Assembly (NCBI RefSeq): GCF_021216675.1
Contig: NZ_CP086120.1
Coordinates: 620,001-684,000, forward strand
Length of the DNA: 64,000 nt
Direction of reading: 5' to 3'
Source: Streptomyces gobiensis
GTDB taxonomy: Bacteria > Actinomycetota > Actinomycetes > Streptomycetales > Streptomycetaceae
A program made the translations under genes and the position numbers. The notes under the pieces were generated by a model that saw nothing but the letters and a program-made list of their open reading frames with translations, did not search any database and was not told the DNA's origin. Shown here piece by piece: positions 9,281-16,833 of this stretch (position 1 is the first letter of the stretch; each line of letters starts with the position of its first letter).

Positions 9281-9781
9281 TCAGAGCAGAGAGACGTGGA
9301 TGCGGGTGATGACTCGCAGCACCTCGTCGCGGTTCTTGGCTTGCTGCATCCACGCGGGCAGGCGGGCTACCACGGTCATCTTCCGGCCGTGGTCGTGCCA
9401 GGGAATCCCCTCACGCAGCGACGCCTGCACAAATCGTCTGATCAGGTCCAGATGCTCCAGGTTGTAGGCCCATACCCATCCGTGCCGAGTCTCGGTCTGC
9501 AGCCACAGACGGACGCTGAAGTACGGGTCTGCAGGCGGCTCGTGCGGGTCCCGGTGCAAGGCCACACATCCGCGGCTCCACTCCCTCGCCGTCCCGCAGT
9601 ACCGGCAGACAAGACGTCTTGGTGCAAAGAGACCCGGTTCGTGCACTCCGGCCGACTCCGGTCCTCCCACAACGTGCGCAGCCTTGTCGCATCTGGGGCA
9701 GCGCACGAGGACGGACGCGAGGAAGTCGTACTTTGTGCTCCGCGGGTCCCGGAACCGATGGTGTGTGGAGATCGGGCTCAT
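9281..9781 (-). CDS. TFIIB-type zinc-ribbon hypothetical protein
   Basis: 166 residues from ATG 9781. A zinc ribbon is formed by CPRC (residues 28-31) and CRYC near residue 60. A conserved, aromatic-rich region follows (YFSVRLWLQTETRHGWVWAYN, LIRRFVQASLRE) with no active-site signature. The type is common in Streptomyces and other actinobacteria and is annotated only as a TFIIB-type zinc-ribbon protein; its function is unknown. The C terminus ends 36 bp from the transposase gene, so a few residues may have been lost to the insertion. Confidence 0.7.
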   Translation of the reverse strand: MSPISTHHRFRDPRSTKYDFLASVLVRCPRCDKAAHVVGGPESAGVHEPGLFAPRRLVCRYCGTAREWSRGCVALHRDPHEPPADPYFSVRLWLQTETRHGWVWAYNLEHLDLIRRFVQASLREGIPWHDHGRKMTVVARLPAWMQQAKNRDEVLRVITRIHVSLL

Positions 9782-9928
9782 CGGATCAGTATGCGAGCTG
9801 AGCGGCGGAGGCCCCTACGGGTTAAATGCCAAGCTTACTCACCGAAGCCGGTGGGTGGCTGAGCATTTCAGCGCCTCTGGGAATGCAGACTGCCTTGACC
9901 GCCAATCGCAGAGTGGACCGCGTCCGTG

Positions 9929-12346
9929 TCATCGAGGACCGCAACGGCAGTTTCCTGAGAGCGAGTCCGGTGCGAGCCGACGTAGGTGGACGCATTCCTC
10001 TTCGGTCATCGTCGGCACCTCGCGGGCCAGGGTCTCGAAGTACGGCAGGGTGTGCCACGCATGGTGGTCTCCGACAACGAACAGCCGGCGTTTGGCGCGG
10101 CTCACCGCGACGTTCAGCAGGTTCGGGGTTCCAGCGGCCCATGCGCGTGGCCCCGACAGTCCATCGCCCGGCGCACCTAGCACGAGCAGCACGACATCGG
10201 CTTCCTTGCCCTGCGTGGTGTGGACAGTGCCGATCTTCTTGCGTGGGATGCGACGGCACAGGGCTTGCTTCAGCCCGGTCAGCACATCGACGAAGGGACT
10301 GACGATGAACAGGTCTTCCTCCGGGTTCAGCCCCTGATCCACCAAGCGGTGCACGATGGTGTTGGCCACCACTCCCTCTTGGGGATTCCACTTTCCCTGA
10401 GCTTGTGCGGCCCCAACGTTCCACCAGACGCTTCGGCGTGCGATGTCGTAGGGATCGGCGCGCTTCGTTCCGTGCACCATGAGGCCGTCGTAGGCGATCT
10501 CATTGCTGATGGTGAACATGGGGTTGTCGCAACGCCGGTGCACCCGCAGCGGTGAGCCGACCCAGACCCGGCTTTCCCCGTCCGGGAGCTGGGCGGGCAG
10601 TTCCGTGCCGTAGCGGTTCAGCCGGTCCGCCACCCGCTGCGCCGATGTCCAGGAGGGCGCCCATTCCTGGGCGACGCCGTAAGTGCGGCGCAGTGCCTGC
10701 TGGCCGGTCCAGGGAAGAACCACGATCGGTTCCAGCTGCAGCGGGTCGCCGACGATCACCGCACGGCGTGAGCGCCAGAGGGCACCAACCGGCATCTGGG
10801 CAGTCGCCTGCCCCGCCTCGTCCACCAGCAGCCACCCCAGCGACTCGGCTGGGAGCCCCGCGAACATCCGGTCCAGCGAGGCGAAGGTGGTGGACACCAC
10901 CGGTACCGCGAGGAAGAGATTCTGCCAGGCGGCGCGGAGCACTTCGGGTTCCAGGTCCTTCGGCGCACCGCCGCAGACCACGTCCATGGCGGCGTCCAGG
11001 TTCTTGCGCATCCGGTCGGCCGCCCCTTCGAGGAAGGCCCGGTGCAGCCGCATCGCCTCGATGAACAGCCGGGTGCGCGCGGCGGTGAACTCCTTGTCGG
11101 ACCACGGAGAGGAGAGTTCACGTATCTCCTCTCCGCTGCGTCCCTCGTGCTCAACGGTCCGTTCTTGGCCCGGTATATGCGCACCCCACCGGCGGCGGTC
11201 CCGTGCCGCCGCCTGCTCGAGCCCGTGCTGATGCTCCTCGGCCATCCGAAGACTGGCCTCGGCGGAGACCAGCGCTGTCCGGGCGCCGCGCTCCTCAGCC
11301 GCGTATCGGTCCACGGCTTGGGTCTGAGCGTCGAAGGCCGCCTCCGCGTCGCGGTGCGACTGGGCCAGTTCCTGATCCTCACGGCGCCAGTCGCGCTGGG
11401 CCCCGCCGAAGGTGGACACCCAGACCAGGAAACCCGGCCGACGCCGCTGGTGCTGTGCGCGCCGCTCCGCATGACGGGCGGCGTCCCGTTCCAGGCCGCG
11501 CATCCGCTCCCGGGCCTCTGCCAGGGGGCCACCAGTCGCACTGTGCTGGGCACGTGCCGCCTGGGCGGCGCGCTGCGCCTGTTCCACCCGCCGCTGAGCG
11601 CTGGGCAGTTCCCGCAGCACCTCCCCGGCTCGCTGCCGCTCGGTTTGCAGAGTACGTACGGCCCGCTCGGCTGCTCGGAAACCTGCCACGGCCTTCCGCC
11701 AAGTGCCCGGGCCGGGGCGCGATTCGGCTTTCTCCTGCAGCAGCGAGCGCATCCCCTTCCCGGTCTTCTCCCCGGCGCCGTTCTGTTTGAGCGCACCGAA
11801 CCAGTAGGCGTCACGGAAGTCCCGGCGATTCGCCCGGTTACCGAGCCGGGCCGCGACGGCTCCCCAGGCGTCCTCGCCCCGCAGGATGAGCTTGCCCTGC
11901 TCGGGGAAGTACTCGGCGTCCTCCTGCCACGCGCTGTCGATCGATCCCCGAGCGGGGATCTCTGTGGTGACGTTCTCCACAGCACCGTTGTTCGCGGAGG
12001 CCACCAGCATTTCGTGTCCGGTGAGTTCGGGGATGAGTGGAGCGAGTGATCGCTGATAGTCGCCATTGGCCCAGCGGTACGGCTTGCCCTTGGCGAAGGC
12101 GTCCTCCGGCCGGGCCAGCTCGGCCAGTCGCTGGGCACGCAACACCAGCACCGCGGCGATTAGATCCCGTAGCTGGGTGGTCTTGCCAGTGCCCGGCGGC
12201 CCGTTCACCGCGAACAGCCCAGCTTCGTCGGCCAGTTCCCCGACGATCCGGTTCACGGCGAACTGCTGGCTGAGGGCCAGGGGGTACTCGGTCTTCTCCG
12301 GCCAGCGTCCGAGTGGGAAACGCGCCGGTTCCACTCCGCTGAGCAC
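9929..12346 (-). CDS. SF1 (UPF1/DNA2-like) helicase, C-terminal 805 residues of a split gene
   Basis: Helicase motifs occur in order: Walker A GPPGTGKTT near residue 48, Walker B LLVDEAGQA, motif III GDPLQLEPIV, then HTTQGKEADVVLLV and NVAVSRAKRRLFVVGD near the C terminus. Between motifs I and II lies a coiled-coil insert of about 250 residues rich in Arg, Glu, Gln and Ala. ATP-driven unwinding of DNA or RNA is expected. The coding character extends upstream of GTG 12346 to about 12,469 (DLGRVAEQAGTGKIGKALRDY) without a start codon. This shows that the neighbouring frame 12471-13412 is the missing N-terminal part, separated by a short deletion. Confidence 0.8.
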   Translation of the reverse strand: MLSGVEPARFPLGRWPEKTEYPLALSQQFAVNRIVGELADEAGLFAVNGPPGTGKTTQLRDLIAAVLVLRAQRLAELARPEDAFAKGKPYRWANGDYQRSLAPLIPELTGHEMLVASANNGAVENVTTEIPARGSIDSAWQEDAEYFPEQGKLILRGEDAWGAVAARLGNRANRRDFRDAYWFGALKQNGAGEKTGKGMRSLLQEKAESRPGPGTWRKAVAGFRAAERAVRTLQTERQRAGEVLRELPSAQRRVEQAQRAAQAARAQHSATGGPLAEARERMRGLERDAARHAERRAQHQRRRPGFLVWVSTFGGAQRDWRREDQELAQSHRDAEAAFDAQTQAVDRYAAEERGARTALVSAEASLRMAEEHQHGLEQAAARDRRRWGAHIPGQERTVEHEGRSGEEIRELSSPWSDKEFTAARTRLFIEAMRLHRAFLEGAADRMRKNLDAAMDVVCGGAPKDLEPEVLRAAWQNLFLAVPVVSTTFASLDRMFAGLPAESLGWLLVDEAGQATAQMPVGALWRSRRAVIVGDPLQLEPIVVLPWTGQQALRRTYGVAQEWAPSWTSAQRVADRLNRYGTELPAQLPDGESRVWVGSPLRVHRRCDNPMFTISNEIAYDGLMVHGTKRADPYDIARRSVWWNVGAAQAQGKWNPQEGVVANTIVHRLVDQGLNPEEDLFIVSPFVDVLTGLKQALCRRIPRKKIGTVHTTQGKEADVVLLVLGAPGDGLSGPRAWAAGTPNLLNVAVSRAKRRLFVVGDHHAWHTLPYFETLAREVPTMTEEECVHLRRLAPDSLSGNCRCGPR

Positions 12347-12470
12347 CTGATCGGGGTGGTGCCGCAGATCGACGCGGTCCCGCGTCGGGATGTCCGTAGA
12401 CGCGGTGAGGTAGTCCCGCAGGGCCTTCCCGATCTTGCCCGTCCCCGCTTGCTCCGCGACACGGCCCAGG

Positions 12471-13412
12471 TCAGCGGCTGTTCAGGAAGTCTGAACCGTC
12501 AGCCTCATCAGCCCGGTCGGCACGCACGGCGTAGCTCTTGACCCGCACGGTGAACGGCCGCAGATCGGCGGTCACCCCGTACCGCTCGGACAGCCAGCGC
12601 GTCACGGCCGCCAGGTCCCGTACGGTGATCGGCTTGCTCCCCAACTTGGGTGGCTCATCCGCCGACGGGTCGCCCTCTTGGGCGCCCTCCTCCTCAGCCT
12701 CCTCGTCTGTTTCCTCAGCCGGGGCCAGCCGATCCAGCACCGGCTCGGCGGCCGCGGACGCGATGTCCGCCGCGACCTCGCCGATCAACGGTGCCAGGCC
12801 AGGTGCGATGCCGGCTCCGGCGGCCGAGATGACGACCTCACCGAGCAGCCCGGCGAACCCTCCGGGGCCATCGCCGAGCCGGTTGACCAGCTTCAGCTTG
12901 CCGTCACCCAGATCGAGAACCAACCGCTCGCATGTTTCGGCCTCTTCTTCAAAGCCGTCCAGCCACCCTTTGGCGTCCGGTCCGGGCTTGCGTGCCCGCC
13001 CGACCGCCCATCCGCAGGAAGAGAAGACGATGGAATCCTGCAACAGCAGACCGTCATCATTGACGGTGAAGGAGAGCAGTGCGCTGTCTCCGTCGATCCG
13101 GCGATCGTGGTCCTCGCTGCTGCCTCCGAACACATCGAGCAGCACATCGCGGACCGCTGCGATGGAGTGGATGCCGCAGTAGACCGTGTGCTGCCAGACC
13201 TTGCCCTGTCCCGGCTCCTCCCGGCGCAGCCGGTGTCTCGACTCCCACGGCAACGGCCGGTCCCCGTCCACCGCGTAGACCCGCCTTTCCGGCGCGACAT
13301 TCTCGACCTTCTGCGGGCTGAACATCTCTACGGCCTGCCAGTACCGCACAATGTCCGCCCGACGCCGCCGCTCCGACCGCGTTGTCATCGACCGCCCCCG
13401 CCCCGTTCCCAC
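12471..13412 (-). CDS. N-terminal domain of the same helicase, separated by a frameshift
   Basis: 313 residues from ATG 13412 (MTTRSERRRRADIVRYWQAV). Conserved blocks FSPQKVENV, VWQHTVYCGI, CGWAVGRA, WLDGFEEEA and KSYAVRADRADEADGSDFLNS match the N-terminal region of long bacterial AAA/UPF1-like proteins of about 1,150-1,200 residues, as I recall them. There DFLNS runs straight on into a helical linker and the P-loop. Here DFLNS is followed by one codon and a stop, while the linker (AADLGRVAEQ) resumes in another frame. A deletion of roughly seven bases fits. An acidic spacer (ETDEEAEEEGAQEGD) interrupts the domain. The split gene spans 9929-13412. Confidence 0.7.
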   Translation of the reverse strand: MGTGRGRSMTTRSERRRRADIVRYWQAVEMFSPQKVENVAPERRVYAVDGDRPLPWESRHRLRREEPGQGKVWQHTVYCGIHSIAAVRDVLLDVFGGSSEDHDRRIDGDSALLSFTVNDDGLLLQDSIVFSSCGWAVGRARKPGPDAKGWLDGFEEEAETCERLVLDLGDGKLKLVNRLGDGPGGFAGLLGEVVISAAGAGIAPGLAPLIGEVAADIASAAAEPVLDRLAPAEETDEEAEEEGAQEGDPSADEPPKLGSKPITVRDLAAVTRWLSERYGVTADLRPFTVRVKSYAVRADRADEADGSDFLNSR

Positions 13413-13491
13413 CCGATCTGATCTGGACAGATCATCGTAAGGGAGACGTCACTCCGCGCGACATGGCGCGGCCACGGCCGTCCTCGTTCGG

Positions 13492-14505
13492 ATGATGTTG
13501 ATAGATATGCCAACCACATCAGGCAATCCAATGCCTAGCGTCCAGCGCATGGTTGGTTCCTCACATGAGGCGATGCACCGCATCTTCCAGGAAGACCTCA
13601 CGCTCATCACGCGGGCCCTCCGGAAGCTGCTGGACATCCCCTTCCCCGAGCCTGAGACGATCTCGCCGGTCAGCCCGGATCTCACGGAGATCAAGCCGCT
13701 TGAGCGGCGGGTGGACACCCTGCTGCGCCTCGACATGAACGACGGCAGCGGCTACCTGCTGGCCATCGAGGCACAGGGCAAGAAGGACCCGAACAAGCCC
13801 AGCAGCTGGGCGTCCTACCTCGCCCACCTGTACGCGAAATACCGCCTCCCACCGGTCCTCGTCGTCGTCTGCCAGGACAAGGCCACCGCCACCTGGGCAG
13901 CCGAACCCATCCGCATCGGCATTCCCGGCCAGCCCAGCCTCACGGTCCGCCCGCTGGTCCGTGGCCCGCACAACGTCCCCGCCATCTTCAACGTGGAGGC
14001 CGCCGCCCGCGACATCCCGCTGGCCGCCTTCTCCGCCCTGACACATGGCAAGGACCCGGACACGGCAGCCATACTGGAGACGCTGGCCGCAGCCCTGAAG
14101 ACCGTCGACGACGACACCGCCACTCTTTTCTCAGAATTCACCGGCATCGGCCTGGGAAACACCCCGGCAGGACAAATCTGGAGGGACCTGATGACCAGCT
14201 ACGCATCCTTCTTCCGCTCCCCCTTTGCCGAGGAGGTCCGGGAAGAAGCCCGAGAGGAAGGCCGCGCGGAAGGGCGCGCAGAGGCCCGTGCGGAAGGCCG
14301 CGCAGAAGCCGAGGCCAAAGCCAGGGCGGCCAGGGCCGAGGAGCGCGCACAGCTGGTCCTGAAGATTCTCGACCGGCGCGGCATCGAGGTCCCCGCATAC
14401 ATGCGACAGGCCATCTCCGGCTGCCAGGATCTCGATGTTCTGGGAGGCTGGCTGGATCGCGCCCTTACGGTCACAACCGCTGGTGAGCTCTTCGCCGACG
14501 CCTGA
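13492..14505 (+). CDS. PD-(D/E)XK nuclease-like protein (Rpn/YhgA-like) with charged repeat tail
   Basis: The longest form has 337 residues from ATG 13492. ATG 13549 (MVGSSHEAMHRIFQED) is the more likely start, since family members I know begin there. The core carries RRVDTLLRLD (Asp75) and LLAIEAQGKKD (Glu93, Gln95, Lys97), the D-ExQ/K signature of the Rpn branch of PD-(D/E)XK nucleases. These are often linked to transposition or recombination-promoting activity. Residues about 255-285 are a Glu/Arg/Ala repeat (EEGRAEGRAEARAEGRAEAEA), probably a long helix. The family is multi-copy in Streptomyces. It diverges from the helicase gene across an 80-bp gap. Confidence 0.8.
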   Translation: MMLIDMPTTSGNPMPSVQRMVGSSHEAMHRIFQEDLTLITRALRKLLDIPFPEPETISPVSPDLTEIKPLERRVDTLLRLDMNDGSGYLLAIEAQGKKDPNKPSSWASYLAHLYAKYRLPPVLVVVCQDKATATWAAEPIRIGIPGQPSLTVRPLVRGPHNVPAIFNVEAAARDIPLAAFSALTHGKDPDTAAILETLAAALKTVDDDTATLFSEFTGIGLGNTPAGQIWRDLMTSYASFFRSPFAEEVREEAREEGRAEGRAEARAEGRAEAEAKARAARAEERAQLVLKILDRRGIEVPAYMRQAISGCQDLDVLGGWLDRALTVTTAGELFADA

Positions 14506-14957
14506 GGCAATGCGCCCGGCCTTGCAGCTTCCGGTCGGATTTCTGGCCCCTGGTGCGCGCCTGCGCCGCCCGCCGCGGGGTGGACGCGGCGGCCTCCGTA
14601 TCGCCAATCCCTTGCTGCGCCGCGTTCCCTGGCGGCCCTGGCGTTACACCGAACCCGCCTACCGGGAGGGCGGCCAACGTCCGCACTGCCACGCCTCTGA
14701 CGGGCACACCGGCCACCGCCGACTGGGACCCCGGTCTCGCTCCCGCTCTGATGGAACTCGGCCTGCGCTTCGAGGAGGTACTCCTGCTGGGCCACCTCCT
14801 GGAAGACCTGGCAGCCGCCGCATAGGCCCCGGCTGCTGCCACTATCGCGGCGAGTACGATCACCGCCATGCCGTCGAGTGAGCCGCACAGTCTTCCACCG
14901 CCTCCCGAAAACGGCATACGCGGAGATATAGGGGCAGATAGGGTAGACCGTTCCAAC
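14506..14957. other. 452-bp gap without a convincing gene
   Basis: Frames are open on both strands simply because the DNA is GC-rich. On the plus strand a protein-like, leucine-rich segment (LRFEEVLLLGHLLEDL) ends at a stop near 14,825 but lacks a supported start. On the minus strand a hydrophobic start (MAVIVLAAIVAAAGAYAAA, from 14,869) changes into Arg/Ser-rich sequence. Neither is called. ATG 14868 on the plus strand opens a frame through the 8-bp repeat array and may matter for the next gene. Confidence 0.5.
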
Positions 14958-15205
14958 GCGGGAACGCGGGAACGCGGGAACGCGGGAACGCGGGAACGCG
15001 GGAACGCGGGAACGCGGGAACGCGGGAACGCGGGAACGCGGGAACGCGGGAACGCGGGAACGCGGGAACGCGGGAACGCGGGAACGCGGGAACGCGGGAA
15101 CGCGGGAACGCGGGAACGCGGGAACGCGGGAACGCGGGAACGCGGGAACGCGGGAACGCGGGAACGCGGGAACGCGGGAACGCGGGAACGCGGGAACGCG
15201 GGAAC
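14958..15205. repeat. 31 perfect tandem copies of an 8-bp unit (GCGGGAAC)
   Basis: The 248 bp are 31 head-to-tail copies of GCGGGAAC with no mismatch. Eight is not a multiple of three, so the array is open in all six frames and reads as an octapeptide (RERGNAGT on the plus strand) in each frame. It ends 6 bp before GTG 15212 of the next gene. The array's length changes the frame between ATG 14868 and that gene. Uninterrupted short-unit arrays usually expand and contract by replication slippage, so copy number should vary between isolates. Confidence 0.97.
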
Positions 15206-15211
15206 GTACCC

Positions 15212-16825
15212 GTGCTGTTTGCCGTGCGGACGGCGACCGCGCTGCACCGGCTCCTCGATATCCGGCCCGCGCTCGCCGGGGACCGGCGGATTGAGCCCTT
15301 CTTCACCCTCGTCCCCGGTTCCGACTTCAGCGCCGACGCGCTCGCCGCCCTCGACGGTCTGGGAGCCCGGTGCGTGCCCTGGGACGAAGCGGTCGAGAGC
15401 GCGTACGGCCTCATTCTGGCCGCCAGCCCCAATGGGGACCTGCAGCGTCTCAACGGGCCGCTGGCTCTCCTGCCCCACGGCGCGGGCTTCAGCAAGCGCC
15501 TCCCGTATACGCGCGGCGACGACTCCGCCAACGGCCTGAATCCCGCCCAGCTCCTGCGCGACGGCCGTCCGCTCGCCGACCTCCACACGCTGGCCCACCC
15601 CCACCAGCTCACCCGGCTCGCCGCCGACTGCCCTGCCGCGACGGCCCCTGCCACGGTGGTGGGCGACCCGACGCTCGACCGCCTCCTTGAGTCACAGCCG
15701 CGCCGGGACCGGTACCGCGAAGCGCTCGGCACCGGCGGGCGACGGCTCATCGCGCTCGTCTCCACCTGGGGAGAGCAGTCGCTCTTCTGGCGGCGTCCCG
15801 AGCTTCCCCGGCGGCTGGTGACCGAGCTCCCGTACGACGCGTATCAGGTGGCGCTCGCCCTCCATCCCAACGAACACAGCCACGCCGGACGGTTCACGCT
15901 CAACCAGCAGCTGGCGCCCGCGCTCAACGCCGGTCTGGTGCTGGCGAATCCGTACGAGGAGTGGGGCGCCGTGCTGGTCGCCGCCGACTGTGTGATCACC
16001 GATCACGGCTCGACCGCCCTGTACGCCGCCGCTCTCGACCGGCCGCTGGTGAACGCGTACGACGACGGTGACGAGCTGCTGCCCGGCACCCCGATGGCTG
16101 AGCTGCTGGAGCGCACCCCGTACTTGGATGACCGTGCCCCGTACGAAGCTCAGCTCGACGCCGCCCTCGCCGACCAGCGCCCGGGTGCGGGGCGTACGCT
16201 CGCCGCTTCCGCCTTCGCCGAGCAGAACCGTTCCCTGGAACGGCTACGGGAACATCTCTACCGGTTGCTCGGTCTCGCCCCGCCGCCCTGGCCGGTGGAG
16301 CCAAGTCCGCTCCCTGTACCCGCCGCCCGGGCCCACCACCCGGTGACGGCCTTCACCGTGGACACGGAGGTCCACGGTGACGAGATACGGGTCGTACGCC
16401 GCCCCGCCTCCGGTCCGGCGGGCCGCCATCTGGCGGCCGAGGAGGATCTGGCCGGGCTGCGGCATGTGCAGAGCGCCGGGCTGCTCTTCCGTCGCGCGGA
16501 CGGCGCCCTGTCCCCGGGCACCGCCGACGGCTGGACCGCGCGCACCCTCGATGCCTACCCGGGCTGCCGTACGGCCGCCGCAGCGCTCACCGCCCACCAC
16601 TACGCGCTGCGGGCCAGGTACGTACGGGACGGGGCGCTGCTGTCAGCGCGGATCGAGGAGCCGACAGCGCGGGACTCCGCCGCTGTGCTGAGCGGGCTGC
16701 ACGCGTGGCTGGCCGCAGACCCGCATCCGGTGCTTCCGGCCCGCGTCCGCTGTGTGGTCGCGGGTCAGGCCGTCGCTGTCAGGCTGGCACTGGCCTCGGA
16801 TGACCAGGTACCGGCGGCCAGCTGA
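15212..16825 (+). CDS. CDP-glycerol glycerophosphotransferase-like (GT-B fold) protein
   Basis: 537 residues from GTG 15212. The coding character may extend into the repeat array (N-V-P before V-L-F-A-V-R-T-A-T-A-L-H-R-L-L). Residues about 1-350 resemble the teichoic-acid glycerophosphotransferase/GT-B superfamily: an ALHPNEHSHAGRF block, then AADCVITDHGSTALYAAALDRPLVNAYD, the equivalent of the ADvlITDySS..D..ldRPvi..YD motif. The last 160 residues are a separate alpha/beta region with no recognised family. No signal peptide or membrane segment is seen. The acceptor is unknown. No good ribosome binding site precedes GTG 15212, so initiation at ATG 14868 in other repeat-number states is a real possibility. 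Confidence 0.65.
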   Translation: MLFAVRTATALHRLLDIRPALAGDRRIEPFFTLVPGSDFSADALAALDGLGARCVPWDEAVESAYGLILAASPNGDLQRLNGPLALLPHGAGFSKRLPYTRGDDSANGLNPAQLLRDGRPLADLHTLAHPHQLTRLAADCPAATAPATVVGDPTLDRLLESQPRRDRYREALGTGGRRLIALVSTWGEQSLFWRRPELPRRLVTELPYDAYQVALALHPNEHSHAGRFTLNQQLAPALNAGLVLANPYEEWGAVLVAADCVITDHGSTALYAAALDRPLVNAYDDGDELLPGTPMAELLERTPYLDDRAPYEAQLDAALADQRPGAGRTLAASAFAEQNRSLERLREHLYRLLGLAPPPWPVEPSPLPVPAARAHHPVTAFTVDTEVHGDEIRVVRRPASGPAGRHLAAEEDLAGLRHVQSAGLLFRRADGALSPGTADGWTARTLDAYPGCRTAAAALTAHHYALRARYVRDGALLSARIEEPTARDSAAVLSGLHAWLAADPHPVLPARVRCVVAGQAVAVRLALASDDQVPAAS

Positions 16826-16833
16826 CTCGTCGG

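Noticed and set aside
9246..9862. A 200-codon extension of the transposase frame beyond 9245
   Set aside because: It is antisense to the conserved zinc-ribbon gene 9281-9781 and has no protein character. It exists only because a frameshift removed the transposase stop.
1..14505. A complete known phage-defence system formed by the GHKL ATPase, helicase and PD-(D/E)XK gene
   Set aside because: The genes are far apart, in different orientations, separated by IS elements, and the helicase is split. No operon links them, so a single system cannot be claimed.
14553..14881. Small genes in the gap after the PD-(D/E)XK gene
   Set aside because: Frames on both strands have only short protein-like patches and no supported starts.
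14958..15205. CRISPR array
   Set aside because: The units are contiguous 8-mers with no spacers, and no cas gene is present. The 57,855-58,225 and 60,793-60,894 repeats fail for the same reason.
14860..15604. Open frames encoding octapeptide repeats (RVPAFPRS or RERGNAGT) through the 8-bp array
   Set aside because: The repeat is open in all six frames because its unit has no stop codon. There is no independent evidence that a repeat protein is made in the present copy-number state.
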